A DNA stretch of 64,000 nt from Streptomyces aurantiogriseus (GTDB lineage Bacteria; Actinomycetota; Actinomycetes; Streptomycetales; Streptomycetaceae), in assembly GCF_014649375.1 (NCBI RefSeq), contig NZ_BMSX01000005.1, positions 248,001-312,000 on the forward strand, read 5' to 3'. Position numbers and translations under genes: made by a program. Under the pieces are notes generated by a model. That model was not told where the DNA came from. It searched no databases and saw only the letters and a program-made list of their open reading frames with translations. This document shows, piece by piece, positions 1 to 8,929 of this stretch (position 1 is the stretch's first letter; each line of letters begins with the position of its first letter).

Positions 1-987
1 GTCGGGGTCGTAGAGGCTGTCCAGCATGGTCTGACGCAGCACGTTGCCGTTGAGCTCCTCCGGGTTGGCGCCGGGCCAGGGAATCGGCTCGCGGTCGAGG
101 CGTGCGGCGAGGCGGAGGAAGAGCGGGCGCACCTCGGCGGCCTTCTCGGCCAGTCGGTCGGGATTGCCCGGTGCCGAAGCCCACTTGGCGAACTCGGGGA
201 AGTTGTCCTCGGCGCCGGTCTCGTACGCGGCGAGCCAGCCGCGGGCGACCCGCGTGTGATCGGGGTCGTCGTTGCTGTCGAGCACGATGCGGTCGGTGCG
301 GTGCGGGAACAGCTGGTTGTAGACGGCGCCGACATACGTTCCGTACGAGACGCCCCACGCGGAGATCTTCCGTTCGCCGAGTGCCGCGCGGATGCGGTCG
401 AGATCGCGGGCCTCGTTGGCGGTGCTGATGTGCCGCATCAGCTCGCCGCCGTTGCGGGCGCAGGCGTCCGCCATGCGCTGCGCCGTGGCCATGTTCTCCG
501 TGACGGAGCCGTCCGGGGCGGGCCAGGGCCGGAGCTTGGTCAGGGCGAGGTCACCGTGTTCCAGACCGCAGGTGACCGGAGTGGAGCGGCCATAGCCGCG
601 CGGGTCGAAGCCGATCAGGTCGTAGGCGTCCCGTACCTCCTGCGGCAGCTTCTGTTCCTTGCCCGACGGGTCGTTGAGGCTGCCGCCACCGGGTCCGCCG
701 GGGATCATCAGCAGGGCGCCGCGGCGCGCCTCGGGGTTTTCGGCGGGGATGCGGGAGACCGCGAGGGTGATCTTCTTGCCGTGCGGGGCGGCGTAGTCCA
801 TCGGCACCTCGACAGTGGCGCACTCCTGCCGGGGGTCGAGCCCTTCCCCTTGGCACGTGGTCCAGTCGAGGGGCGGCGGCTTGGGAGCGTCGGTCGTCGA
901 AGCGGTCGCGGTGGTGAGCGGTACGGCGAGGCTGAGGACGGCGGCTGAGGCGGCGAGCAGGGCGGCGTTTCGCTTGATCTTCGTCAT
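1..987 (-). CDS. Secreted S33 tripeptidyl aminopeptidase-like alpha/beta hydrolase, partial
   Basis: About 329 N-terminal residues lie in the window; the C-terminus runs off the left edge. Residues 1-30 form a signal peptide (MTKIKR basic end, then a hydrophobic core). The mature part has the oxyanion stretch IPGGPGGG near residue 96 and the nucleophile elbow GVSYG with Ser214. This matches the Streptomyces Slp/Tap family of secreted peptidases that release short peptides from protein N-termini. The Asp and His of the triad would lie outside the window. The ATG at 987 is the only start preceding a complete signal peptide. The exact substrate is not visible. Confidence 0.85.
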   Translation of the reverse strand, partial: MTKIKRNAALLAASAAVLSLAVPLTTATASTTDAPKPPPLDWTTCQGEGLDPRQECATVEVPMDYAAPHGKKITLAVSRIPAENPEARRGALLMIPGGPGGGSLNDPSGKEQKLPQEVRDAYDLIGFDPRGYGRSTPVTCGLEHGDLALTKLRPWPAPDGSVTENMATAQRMADACARNGGELMRHISTANEARDLDRIRAALGERKISAWGVSYGTYVGAVYNQLFPHRTDRIVLDSNDDPDHTRVARGWLAAYETGAEDNFPEFAKWASAPGNPDRLAEKAAEVRPLFLRLAARLDREPIPWPGANPEELNGNVLRQTMLDSLYDPD

Positions 988-1309
988 GGGAACGAGCTTC
1001 GCCTGCCTGGCCCGTCGCTTACATCCTGCCAACCGGCCTGTGTGCACGGGGGTTTACCCCCGACCAGCCTTTCGAGGTTGTCGGTGTTGTCGGTCCAGTG
1101 GGGGTCACAGTGCAGTCAGACCGGCTGTCGTCTCGTCGAGGCTGAACGACCTTGTGGTCGTCGGGAATCCGCCCGGCAAGGCGCCCCTGCTTCGCCGGGC
1201 GGACCGGCAGGCCGTACCGCTCCGACGCGGCCTCGGTGCACCAGCTGCGGACCGGCGTCCTGGCCGTGCGGGATCAGCCGGCGCACCGAGTCCGGCGCGC
1301 CGGCTGCTC
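988..1309. other. Intergenic stretch with one small hairpin
   Basis: No convincing gene is visible between the peptidase start and the end of the DUF624 gene. The only clear structure is a perfect palindrome at 1047-1062 (CGGGGG, loop TTTA, CCCCCG) about 60 bp upstream of the peptidase. It could be an operator or a small terminator. The rest looks non-coding on both strands. Confidence 0.4.
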
Positions 1310-1897
1310 TCACCGTGCCACCGTGGAGCGCCGCACCTCGACGGCCGTCAGTGCCAGCGCCAGCGGGCCGGGGGCGAGGAAGGCGAGCGGCAGCAGCATC
1401 CACGCGCACAGGGTGGCCGTCGCCGCCGCGAGGAGCACCAACGCGCTGCCGCCCGTGTCCCGTACGGTGTCGCGGGCCGCCTCGCGGACAGCGGCGGGCC
1501 AGTCGGTGAGCGACTCGGGGCGCGCGCACGCCCTCAGGCCCACCACCAGGGCGCCCGTACTGATCGCGGCTGCCACGACCGCGAACAGCGGCGCCCCCGG
1601 CAGTCCCGCTCCCGCCAGCGCCAGGTCCGCCGCGAACAGCAGTGCTCCCGCCAGGACGATCGTCCCCGCCAGCAGGTCGCCGGGGCGCAGCCGTCGCCAC
1701 AGGACGCTGAAGTACCGCCCGGCAGTGGCGGGCCGGTCCTCCCCTGCTCCCCGCAGCACCCCACACGCGCTCGACAGCGCGGCCGGGACGGTCACCAGCG
1801 GCAGACAGGCCACGGCTGTGGCGAGGCCGACGGTCAGCACGTCGGCGAGCAGGGTCATCCGTGGGCCGAAGACCTCACCCGGCTCCTGTGTCGGCAT
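1310..1897 (-). CDS. DUF624 (YesL-type) membrane protein of a sugar ABC operon
   Basis: A 195-residue protein with several hydrophobic segments (roughly residues 15-45, 75-100, 105-130 and 150-180) and short charged loops, like the YesL/DUF624 family. Members are typically the last gene of carbohydrate ABC-transporter operons and their function is unknown. The ATG at 1897 lies 5 bp beyond the stop of the upstream permease gene, so it is almost certainly cotranscribed. A longer in-frame reading extends into the permease gene but is only a shadow of it. Confidence 0.75.
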   Translation of the reverse strand: MPTQEPGEVFGPRMTLLADVLTVGLATAVACLPLVTVPAALSSACGVLRGAGEDRPATAGRYFSVLWRRLRPGDLLAGTIVLAGALLFAADLALAGAGLPGAPLFAVVAAAISTGALVVGLRACARPESLTDWPAAVREAARDTVRDTGGSALVLLAAATATLCAWMLLPLAFLAPGPLALALTAVEVRRSTVAR

Positions 1898-1902
1898 CCC
1901 GC

Positions 1903-2763
1903 TCACCCCTTCAGTCCGGAACTGGCCATGCCCTCCACCAGGAACCGCTGGAAGGCGAGGAAGAACAGCACGATCGGCAGCAGCGCGATCACCGACATCG
2001 CGAACATGGGGCCGAACGACGAGGTGCTGGAGGCGTCCACGAAGGACCGCAGCGCCAGCGTGAGCGTGAACTTCTCCGGGTCGAAGAGGTAGATCAGCTG
2101 GGTGAAGAAGTCGTTCCACGTCCAGATGAAGGTGAAGATCGCCGTCGTGACCAGCGCCGGCCGGGTCAGCGGCAGGACCACCTTGAAGAAGCTGCGGAAG
2201 GGGCCGCAGCCGTCGATACGGGCCGCCTCCTCCAGTTCACGCGGCAGGCCCCGCATGAACTGCACGATGAGGAACACGAAGAAGGCTTCCGTGGCCAGGA
2301 ACTTCGGCAGGATCAGCGGCCAGTAGGTGTTCACCAGGCCCAGCTGGTTGAAGATGATGTACTGCGGGATCAGCACCGCGTGGTGGGGCAGCATGATCGT
2401 GGCGATCATGAACGCGAACAGCGGGCCACGGAAACGGAACCTCAGGCGGGCGAAGGCGTAGGCCGCCAGCGAGCAACTGACCACGTTGCCCAGGACCGCG
2501 CCGCCCGCGATCAGCAGCGAGTTGGACAGCAGTCGCCACACCGACACGTCGTTCACGCCGTCCAGGGCGGTGGAGTAGTTCGACCACTCCAGGCGACCGG
2601 GCAGGAGATCGAGGCTGGCGATGACCTCGTCGGCCGGCTTGAGCGAGGTGGCCAGCAGCCACACCAGCGGGTAGAGCATCACCAGCAGCGCGGCCAGGCA
2701 GCCCGCGTGCACGGCGACCCGGCCCCAGCGAAGCGGCCTGCGGGAAAGGGTGGTCGATGTCAT
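1903..2763 (-). CDS. Carbohydrate ABC transporter permease (MalG type)
   Basis: A 286-residue inner-membrane permease with six predicted helices. The EAA loop that contacts the ATPase is clear: EEAARIDGCG followed by FFKVVLPLTRP near residues 185-210. The C-terminus FQRFLVEGMASSGLKG is characteristic of MalG/LacG-type subunits. The ATG at 2763 overlaps the stop of the preceding permease gene by 4 bp (ATGA), showing translational coupling. The operon encodes no ATPase; in streptomycetes such importers usually share MsiK, encoded elsewhere. Confidence 0.92.
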   Translation of the reverse strand: MTSTTLSRRPLRWGRVAVHAGCLAALLVMLYPLVWLLATSLKPADEVIASLDLLPGRLEWSNYSTALDGVNDVSVWRLLSNSLLIAGGAVLGNVVSCSLAAYAFARLRFRFRGPLFAFMIATIMLPHHAVLIPQYIIFNQLGLVNTYWPLILPKFLATEAFFVFLIVQFMRGLPRELEEAARIDGCGPFRSFFKVVLPLTRPALVTTAIFTFIWTWNDFFTQLIYLFDPEKFTLTLALRSFVDASSTSSFGPMFAMSVIALLPIVLFFLAFQRFLVEGMASSGLKG

Positions 2764-3701
2764 CGGTCCCCCTCGGACGCGTAGAAGACCCAGGAACGCG
2801 AGGTGCGGAACAGCACGGCCGTCACCACGCCGATGACGAGCAGCAGCACCCAGGCCATGGCGGAGGCGTAGCCCATGTGGGACGCCACGAAGCCGCGGTC
2901 GTAGAGATAGAGCGTGTAGACGAGGGTGGAGTCGGCGGGGCCGCCCTTGCCGGCGCTCACCGCGAACGCGGGAGTGAACACCTGGAACGCCTGAATCGAC
3001 TGCAGTACCAGGTTGAAGAAGAGCACCGGGGAGAGCATCGGCACGGTGACGGACACGAACTGCCGCCATGTGCCCGCTCCGTCCACTGCCGCCGCCTCGT
3101 ACAGTTCCGCGGGTATCTGCTGCAGGCCCGCGAGGAAGATGACCATCGGCGCGCCGAACTGCCACACCGTCAGCAGGGCCACCGCCAGCAGTGCCCAGCC
3201 GGGCTTGTTGACCCAGCCTCCCGTGCCGAGCAGGTTGTCCACCGTGCCGCCGTCGTTGAAGATCGCGCGCCAGACGAGGGCGATGGACATGGAGGCGCCG
3301 AGGAGCGAGGGGGCGTAGAACGCGGAGCGGTAGAAGCCCTTGCCGTGCTTCATGGACTTCAGGGCGAGGGCGACGACGAGCGCGAGCGCCAGTTGCAGGG
3401 GCACGGCGATCACGACGTACGTCAGGGTCGTCACCACCGAGCGCCAGTAGCGGGGGTCCTCGGTGAACATCTGGGTGTAGTTGCGCAGGCCCACCCAGTG
3501 CGGTGGGTCGAAGAGGTTGTAGTCGGTGAACGACAGGTACAGCGACACGGCCATCGGCAGCAGGGTGAGGACGGTCGCGCCGAGGACCCAGGGCGACAGG
3601 AACACCCAGGCGGCGCCCTCGCGTTCGCGCTTGGGGCGGCGTTTCGGGGTGGTGGCGGAGCGGTGGGGGCGTGCGGGTGCGGGGACGTCGGTGGTGGTCA
3701 T
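2760..3701 (-). CDS. Carbohydrate ABC transporter permease (MalF type)
   Basis: A 313-residue permease with a basic, proline-rich cytoplasmic N-terminus (residues 1-35), then six hydrophobic segments beginning at WVFLSPWVLGATVLTLLP. The EAA motif is IPAELYEAAAVDGAGTWRQF. It pairs with the downstream MalG-type subunit. Both junctions are 4-bp ATGA overlaps (with the binding-protein stop at 3698-3700 and with the next start at 2761-2763), so the three genes form one tightly coupled unit. The sugar cannot be told from the permease alone. Confidence 0.92.
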   Translation of the reverse strand: MTTTDVPAPARPHRSATTPKRRPKREREGAAWVFLSPWVLGATVLTLLPMAVSLYLSFTDYNLFDPPHWVGLRNYTQMFTEDPRYWRSVVTTLTYVVIAVPLQLALALVVALALKSMKHGKGFYRSAFYAPSLLGASMSIALVWRAIFNDGGTVDNLLGTGGWVNKPGWALLAVALLTVWQFGAPMVIFLAGLQQIPAELYEAAAVDGAGTWRQFVSVTVPMLSPVLFFNLVLQSIQAFQVFTPAFAVSAGKGGPADSTLVYTLYLYDRGFVASHMGYASAMAWVLLLVIGVVTAVLFRTSRSWVFYASEGDR

Positions 3702-4981
3702 GACCTCAGCTCCGCCTTCGCCTCGGTGAGGTAGTTCTCGGCCGCTTCGCGTGGTGACATGCGCTCGTAGGACACCTGGTCGTAGTCGCGCTGGAAGGTG
3801 GTCTGCAGGGCGTTGTCGCCGGAGGGCGGGGCCTGGGGCGGGTCCTTCAGGGTGCCTTCGAGGGAGGCCTGGTAGTCGGAGATGGTCCTGTCGAAGTCCT
3901 TCAGCTGCGGGCCGAGCTCCTGACGGATCGTCTCGTTGACGGGGATGCCGCGGGTGGCGCCGAGGATCTTCGCCGCCTCCCTGTCGTTGACGAGGAAGTC
4001 GACGAGCTGCGCCGCCTCCTTCGGATGGCCGGTGTTCGCCGAGACGCCGAGGAACATGGACGGCTTGAAGTACTGGCCGGGTGTGCCGTCCTCGCCGGAA
4101 GGCATGGGCGCGAGGGCGATGCCGTCCGGGACGAGGGCGAGGAAGCCGCTGGCGGGGGCGTCCCAGTTGGTGTCGCTGACGGCTTTGCCACGGCCGAGCG
4201 GGGTGTTCTCGACGGAACCGTCGAGCTGGGTGGTCTGCTCGGCCGGCGAGACCGCGCCCTGTCGGCGCAGCTCGTCGGTGAAGGTCCACCAGCGGGTCAG
4301 GTCGTCGGCGGTGAAGCCGAGTCGGCCGTCCTTGGTGTAGAGCGCCTTGCCCTGGCCGCGCAGCCACACCTCGAAGGCGTCCTCGCTCTGGCCCGGGTCG
4401 GTGGCGCCGGGCTTTCCGGTCGTCTTCGCCAGCGTGCGTACGGCGTCGGCCCAGTCGTCCCAGGTCCAGCCCGCGCGCGGGAGCGGCACGCCGGACGCCT
4501 TCCACGTCGTGACGTCGTAGACGACGGTCTCGGTGCCGCGGCCCTGCGGGACGGCGTACTGGGTGCCGTCGACGCGGCCGGTGGCGAGCAGGCCGGTGTC
4601 GATCTGCGAGGTGTGCAGGACGTCCTTCTGCCGGGCGAGGTCGAGGAGGACGTCGCCGGAGGCGTACTGGTCGATCTGGCGGTAGTCGAGCTGCATCACG
4701 TCGGGGGCGTCGCCGCCCGCGGCCTGGGTGGCGAGCTTCTGCTTGTAGGCGTCGTAGCCCGCGAACGAGGTCTGCACCCGGATGTCCGGGTGCCGTTTCT
4801 CGAACAGGGCGACGGCCTGTTCGGTGCGTTCCGCGCGGTCGGGGTTGCCCCACCACGTGTAGCGCAGCACGGCCTTGCCGCCGCCGGCCGACTCCCCGGG
4901 TCCCCCGCAGCCGGCCAGTAGCGCGCACAGTGCGAGTGCGGCGGCCGACGCGCAGAACCCCTTTGTCCTGTGTCCGGGCAT
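3698..4981 (-). CDS. Extracellular sugar-binding lipoprotein (ABC family 1)
   Basis: A 427-residue binding protein with a lipoprotein signal ending in the lipobox LLAGC, then a Gly/Ser-rich linker. The mature fold starts with VLRYTWWGNPDRAERTEQAV, typical of family 1 solute-binding proteins for oligosaccharides. It would capture sugar outside the membrane and hand it to the two downstream permeases. The short region 4982-5053 separates it from the cupin gene and shows no clear operator, so the operon may start at 6735. Confidence 0.9.
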   Translation of the reverse strand: MPGHRTKGFCASAAALALCALLAGCGGPGESAGGGKAVLRYTWWGNPDRAERTEQAVALFEKRHPDIRVQTSFAGYDAYKQKLATQAAGGDAPDVMQLDYRQIDQYASGDVLLDLARQKDVLHTSQIDTGLLATGRVDGTQYAVPQGRGTETVVYDVTTWKASGVPLPRAGWTWDDWADAVRTLAKTTGKPGATDPGQSEDAFEVWLRGQGKALYTKDGRLGFTADDLTRWWTFTDELRRQGAVSPAEQTTQLDGSVENTPLGRGKAVSDTNWDAPASGFLALVPDGIALAPMPSGEDGTPGQYFKPSMFLGVSANTGHPKEAAQLVDFLVNDREAAKILGATRGIPVNETIRQELGPQLKDFDRTISDYQASLEGTLKDPPQAPPSGDNALQTTFQRDYDQVSYERMSPREAAENYLTEAKAELRS

Positions 4982-5053
4982 GCCGAGGTCACCTCTTCCT
5001 TCCTCGGACTTCTTCGACGGTGTGTGGAGGGCCCCCGTGAGCGGGCTGCGGGG

Positions 5054-5812
5054 CTATGCGCCGTGGTACGGCAGTGTCGTGCCGGGCAGCGTGTACTCGT
5101 CTCTGCGGCCGCACATGCCGAAGCCGCCGAGCCGAGTGGGGGCGGCCTCGTGCGCGGTGGCCTCGGAGAGGTACGACGGTTCGCCGTCGGCCAGCGCGTC
5201 GAGCTGGGCGCCGGTGCGTTCGGCGGTGGCCAGGGCGCCGGCCCGCCACAGCTCGCGCCAGGTGGGCACCTTGTCGCGTACGAGGCGGGCGGCCGCGCGC
5301 TGGAACTCCAGGTACGGGCCGTTGTCGCCGGCGACCAGGGCCTCGCGCAGGGTGAGGTAGCCCTCGACGGCGAGGTCTCGGCGGCGGCGGGCGGCGGCCG
5401 CCGTCTCCGGGCCGGTGCCGGGCGGGAGCGTTGCCGCGGCCGCGTACGTCTCGGGGTCGGCGAGGACCTCGGGCGGGAAGGTGAAGACGGCGTCCCCGGC
5501 TTCGGGCAGGCCGCTGTTCTGCATCAGGACGGTGATGCGCAGGTCTCCGCCCTGCACCATGCGGTGCACAGTGCCCGGGGTGAACCAGGCGATGGAGCCG
5601 GGTTCGAGGGGGATGTCCCGGTAGCCGTCGGGGCTGAGCGTCTGCACCGCCCCGCGGCCGGCGGTGACGACGTACGCCTCCGTGCACACCAGGTGCAGGT
5701 GGGGGCTGCCGCCGCAGACGCCGTCGGCGGCCTCCCAGTCGTAGGCGCTGAGGTGGGACAGGCCGACGGCGCCGGGAAGCGGGTGGGGAAGGGTGGGCTT
5801 GGGCTCGTTCAC
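5054..5812 (-). CDS. Cupin-domain protein linked to sugar uptake
   Basis: A 252-residue protein whose first half is a cupin: HLHLVCTEAYVVTAGRG supplies the metal-type histidines, and the conserved turn PGSIAWFTPGTVHRM follows near residues 75-92. The second half is helical and charged and I recognise no domain in it. The GTG start at 5812 overlaps the DUF6807 stop by 4 bp (GTGA). A role in sensing or modifying a sugar acid or keto-sugar is plausible but only inferred. There is no HTH, so it is not an AraC regulator. Confidence 0.75.
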   Translation of the reverse strand: MNEPKPTLPHPLPGAVGLSHLSAYDWEAADGVCGGSPHLHLVCTEAYVVTAGRGAVQTLSPDGYRDIPLEPGSIAWFTPGTVHRMVQGGDLRITVLMQNSGLPEAGDAVFTFPPEVLADPETYAAAATLPPGTGPETAAAARRRRDLAVEGYLTLREALVAGDNGPYLEFQRAAARLVRDKVPTWRELWRAGALATAERTGAQLDALADGEPSYLSEATAHEAAPTRLGGFGMCGRRDEYTLPGTTLPYHGA

Positions 5813-6735
5813 CACGGCAGGCCCTCCAGGTGGGTGGCGACGCGGTCGCGGTCCCAGGCGCCGTCGGCGAAGACGACCCGGTAGCGGTAGGCGAAGGACT
5901 CGCCCGGGGGCAGTTCGAACTCCTCGAAGAACGCCCAGGAGAACGCGACCGTGGGGATCGGTTCGGAGCGCACGAACCAGTGCGACTCGTGGATGGCCGC
6001 CTTGTCGTCGAGGTTCTCGGGGGCGTGCGCGAAGACGATCGTGGAGTGGCCGTCGACGTCGTCGTGCTCGGTGGTGAAGGCCAGCCAGGGACCTTGGGTG
6101 CCCATGAGTTTCCCGGCGTCGGCGTCGCTGTCGGGGGCGAAGACGGTGCCGCCGGTGAAGTCGCGCGGGCCGCGCCACTGCAGGCCGGTGTAGCCGGCCA
6201 GCTCGCGGCCCGCGGTGGTGGGGGAGCCGAAGGTGAGGGGCTGGCCGCGAATGTTGGTGAGGCGGATCGACCAGTCCAGGGTCCAGGCGCCGGCCTCCTC
6301 GTCGACCGCGTGGACGGTCAGACCACGCCCCTCGCGCGCCCACTCCTCACCGCCGTTCTCCACCCAGGTGAGCTCCTCGGTGAAGGCGAGCCGGTCGTCC
6401 TCGACGGTGAGGTCGGCGAAGCCGTCGTGCCGCATGGAGCCGACCCGCTCGGGCAGGGCCAGATAGCCCTGGCCGTGGACGTAGCAGTTGCCGCCCCAGA
6501 AGTTCTGGCCGGACAGGTGGCTCGCCGTCATCTGCAGGCCCTTGTGCCAGCGGTGGTCGTTCGGGCGGTAGCCGGTCACCGTGCGCCCGGCGAGGGTGCG
6601 CACCGGGTGGGCGTACGGCTTGCGGGACTCGAAGGCGTCGGGGTCGGGGCGGTAGACGTACCGGAGGATCTCCGTGCCGTTCGCCGCCTCGACCGCGATG
6701 TGGTCGCCGTGGGTGTGACGGACGCGGATGCTCAT
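5809..6735 (-). CDS. DUF6807 (PmoA-family) protein
   Basis: A 308-residue soluble protein of the DUF6807 family, often called 'PmoA family' in databases although nothing links it to methane oxidation. Typical features are the early HRWHKGLQM motif, a run of beta strands and the C-terminal PPGESFAYRYRVVFADG. Such genes sit in polysaccharide or sugar-acid clusters beside Gfo/Idh enzymes or ABC importers. The ATG at 6735 has a good AGGAG ribosome site. It is the first gene of the minus-strand operon and is coupled to the cupin gene. The reaction is unknown. Confidence 0.8.
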   Translation of the reverse strand: MSIRVRHTHGDHIAVEAANGTEILRYVYRPDPDAFESRKPYAHPVRTLAGRTVTGYRPNDHRWHKGLQMTASHLSGQNFWGGNCYVHGQGYLALPERVGSMRHDGFADLTVEDDRLAFTEELTWVENGGEEWAREGRGLTVHAVDEEAGAWTLDWSIRLTNIRGQPLTFGSPTTAGRELAGYTGLQWRGPRDFTGGTVFAPDSDADAGKLMGTQGPWLAFTTEHDDVDGHSTIVFAHAPENLDDKAAIHESHWFVRSEPIPTVAFSWAFFEEFELPPGESFAYRYRVVFADGAWDRDRVATHLEGLPW

Positions 6736-6808
6736 GCGCGCTCCTAGGGGCCAGTGGGGGGTGGTGGCCATGTGTGGCTGAGCGGCGGGGCGCCCGGGCA
6801 GGACGCCC

Positions 6809-6822
6809 AGAAAGCGCTTGCA
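6809..6822. promoter_or_regulatory. LacI/GalR-type operator upstream of the DUF6807-ABC operon
   Basis: AGAAAGCGCTTGCA matches the general LacI/GalR operator TGNAANCGNTTNCA at every fixed base except the first. It lies 74 bp before the first gene of the 6735-1310 operon, where a repressor site is expected. No LacI gene lies next to this operon, so the regulator would be encoded elsewhere. Confidence 0.5.
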
Positions 6823-6923
6823 CGCCACCGACCCTAGGCGCGGGTCGAATGTCAGGACAACCCCTGTGCAGCGAGATTGATCCAAAGAGGCGGAGGCAGG
6901 GTGGGAGCGGCGGTGGACGATCC

Positions 6924-8384
6924 TCAGGCGTCGACGACGGGGGTGTCGACGGTGGCGTGGGTGAGGCGGGGCAGTGCGGCGGCGCCCACGGCGAGGAGGG
7001 CGACGATGGCCATGTGCACGTACTCGACGGTGGCGAAGGCGTGCGACACGCCGTGCGGGGCGAGGCCGATGTAGAGGGTGCCGAGGGTGGCCACACCGAG
7101 GGCGAGCCCGCTCTGCTGCAGGGTGATCAGTACGCCGCCGCCGATGCCGCCGAGGTGGGCGGGTACGTCGGCGAGGACGCTGCGGAAGAGGCCGGCGAAC
7201 AGCATGGACTGGCCGGCTCCGGCGAGGGCGAGCGGTGCGGCCATGGTCCACAGGCCGACGTGCGGCCAGTCCATCAGGAGCACGGCGACCAGCCAGGCCA
7301 GGCCTGCGAGTTGGGCCACGGCGCCCGCGGACATCGCGGCCCGTCCGAAGCGGGTGAGCAGCCGCGGGGCCAGAACGGATCCGGCGAAGAACAGCAGGGC
7401 CATCGGGAGGATCGCCAGGCCGCCGTGGAGGGCGTCGGCGTGCAGCCCGTCCTGGATCGTCAGGGCGAAGACGAACATGAACGCGCCGAAGCCGATGCTG
7501 AACGCCAGCACCATGACCAGTCCGCGGGACATGGAGGGCAGGCGGAGCAACGACGGCGGCAGGAGCGGGATCTCGCCGCGCTGTTCGGCGCGCTTCTCGA
7601 CGAGGTGGGTGACGACCCCCAGGACGGCGGCCAGGGCGAGCAGCAGCCAGGTCCACCAGGGCCAGCCGAGCGCGTGCCCCTCGGTCAGCGGGACGAGGAG
7701 GGCGACCAGCGTCGCGGCGAACAGGACGGTGCCGGGCAGGTCGACGCCGACGGGGTGGTGCGAGCGGGTGTCGGGCACGATGCGGGCCGCGACCAGCAGG
7801 ACGACCAGCCCGATGGGCACGTTGACCAGGAAGATCGGCCGCCAGGAGGTGCCGGCGATGTTCGCGCTGACGAGGAGGCCGCCCACGAGTTGGCCGACGA
7901 CCGCGGCGATGCCCGAGGTCGCGCCGTACAGGGCCAGGGCACGTGCCTTGCGCTCGCCTTCGAGGGCGTGGTGGAAGGTGGCCAGGACCTGGGGGACCAG
8001 CAGTGCGGCCGCGGCTCCCTGGACGATGCGGGCCGCGATGAGCACCTCGACGCTCGGGGCGAGGCCGCAGGCCAGTGAGGCCAGGACGAAGGCGACGAGG
8101 GCGGTGAGGAAGAGCCGGTGCCGGCCGTGGCGGTCGCCGAGGCGGCCGCCCAGGACGAGGAAGGCGGCGTAGGCGACGCCGTATCCGGCGATCACCAGTT
8201 GCAGGGAGGCCGGCGAGGCGTGCAGGGAGGTGTCGATGCTGGGCAGGGCGACGTTGGTGATGAAGAAGTCCATGATCGGCAGGAAGGCGCCGGCCAGCAG
8301 GATCAGGACTCCCGTGGGGTGGAGTTCGGGGGTGCGGTGGTGGGTGTGAGGGCGGGCTGCGGCACCCGAGTGGGTGGTGGCCAT
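6924..8384 (-). CDS. MFS drug-efflux transporter, DHA2 (14-helix) family
   Basis: A 486-residue polytopic protein. It has the DHA2 signature in helix 1 (FLPIMDFFITNVALPSID), motif A GGRLGDRHGRHRLF after helix 2 and motif C near GATSGIAAVVGQLVGGLL. Proton-driven multidrug export is the usual role. The ATG at 8384 (MATTHSG) gives a normal short cytoplasmic N-terminus; a longer reading up to 8447 would run through the operator region. It is divergent from a MarR gene 86 bp away, the usual layout of a self-regulated efflux pair. Confidence 0.9.
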   Translation of the reverse strand: MATTHSGAAARPHTHHRTPELHPTGVLILLAGAFLPIMDFFITNVALPSIDTSLHASPASLQLVIAGYGVAYAAFLVLGGRLGDRHGRHRLFLTALVAFVLASLACGLAPSVEVLIAARIVQGAAAALLVPQVLATFHHALEGERKARALALYGATSGIAAVVGQLVGGLLVSANIAGTSWRPIFLVNVPIGLVVLLVAARIVPDTRSHHPVGVDLPGTVLFAATLVALLVPLTEGHALGWPWWTWLLLALAAVLGVVTHLVEKRAEQRGEIPLLPPSLLRLPSMSRGLVMVLAFSIGFGAFMFVFALTIQDGLHADALHGGLAILPMALLFFAGSVLAPRLLTRFGRAAMSAGAVAQLAGLAWLVAVLLMDWPHVGLWTMAAPLALAGAGQSMLFAGLFRSVLADVPAHLGGIGGGVLITLQQSGLALGVATLGTLYIGLAPHGVSHAFATVEYVHMAIVALLAVGAAALPRLTHATVDTPVVDA

Positions 8385-8411
8385 GGTGAGCCTCTCGCGT
8401 CGAGCAATTAT

Positions 8412-8449
8412 TTGCTTGCGCCAGCAACCATAAACTTGCGTGCACAAGT
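8412..8449. promoter_or_regulatory. Putative MarR operators in the divergent promoter
   Basis: Two inverted repeats with identical 6-bp spacing lie between the MFS and MarR starts: TTGCT-N6-AGCAA at 8412-8427 and ACTTG-N6-CAAGT at 8434-8449. Their centres are 22 bp apart, about two helix turns, as expected for two MarR dimers on one face of the DNA. The region is much more AT-rich than its surroundings and should hold both promoters. Confidence 0.55.
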
Positions 8450-8470
8450 AAGCAACCGTAGGGTGGGGAC

Positions 8471-8929
8471 ATGCCCGACAGCGACGACACCACCCCGCTC
8501 ACCGCGGAGGAACAGGCCGTGATCAGAGCGCTCCGGCCGGCGATGGCCGCGCTGATGCGCGCCTTCGACGAGGATCTGCGCCGGGCCGAGGGCCTCAGTC
8601 ACACGGAATACATCACACTGATGTTCCTGGCCGAGGCACCGGAGCGGACCATGCGCCTGAGCGACCTGGCCGAACTGGTGCAGCAATCCCCCTCCGCGCT
8701 CGGCCGGACCGTGCGGCGCCTGGAGGCGGACGGGCTGGTCGCGCGCGAGCAGTCCGTCGAGGACGCCCGCTCCTTCCACGCGATCCTCACCGACGCCGGC
8801 CTCGCCCGTCTGGAGAAGGCCAAGTCCGTCCACGTCGCCAGCGTCCGGCGCCATCTTTTCGACCGGCTCGAAGGCGTCGACCTGGGCAGGCTGGCGACGT
8901 CCTTCCGGAACATCACGGGCACGGTCTGA
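8471..8929 (+). CDS. MarR-family transcriptional regulator
   Basis: A 152-residue protein with the MarR winged helix: LSHTEYITLMFLAEAPERTMRLSDLAELVQ, recognition helix SPSALGRTVRRLEADGLV (residues 76-93), then the wing with DARSFHAILTDAGLARLE. It probably represses itself and the divergent DHA2 exporter through the inverted repeats between them, and releases DNA when a small phenolic or drug ligand binds. The ligand is unknown. Confidence 0.88.
   Translation: MPDSDDTTPLTAEEQAVIRALRPAMAALMRAFDEDLRRAEGLSHTEYITLMFLAEAPERTMRLSDLAELVQQSPSALGRTVRRLEADGLVAREQSVEDARSFHAILTDAGLARLEKAKSVHVASVRRHLFDRLEGVDLGRLATSFRNITGTV

Noticed and set aside
2763..3165. N-terminal extension of the MalG-type permease
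   Set aside because: The extra codons are the wrong frame of the upstream permease gene. ATG 2763 with the ATGA overlap gives the standard family start.
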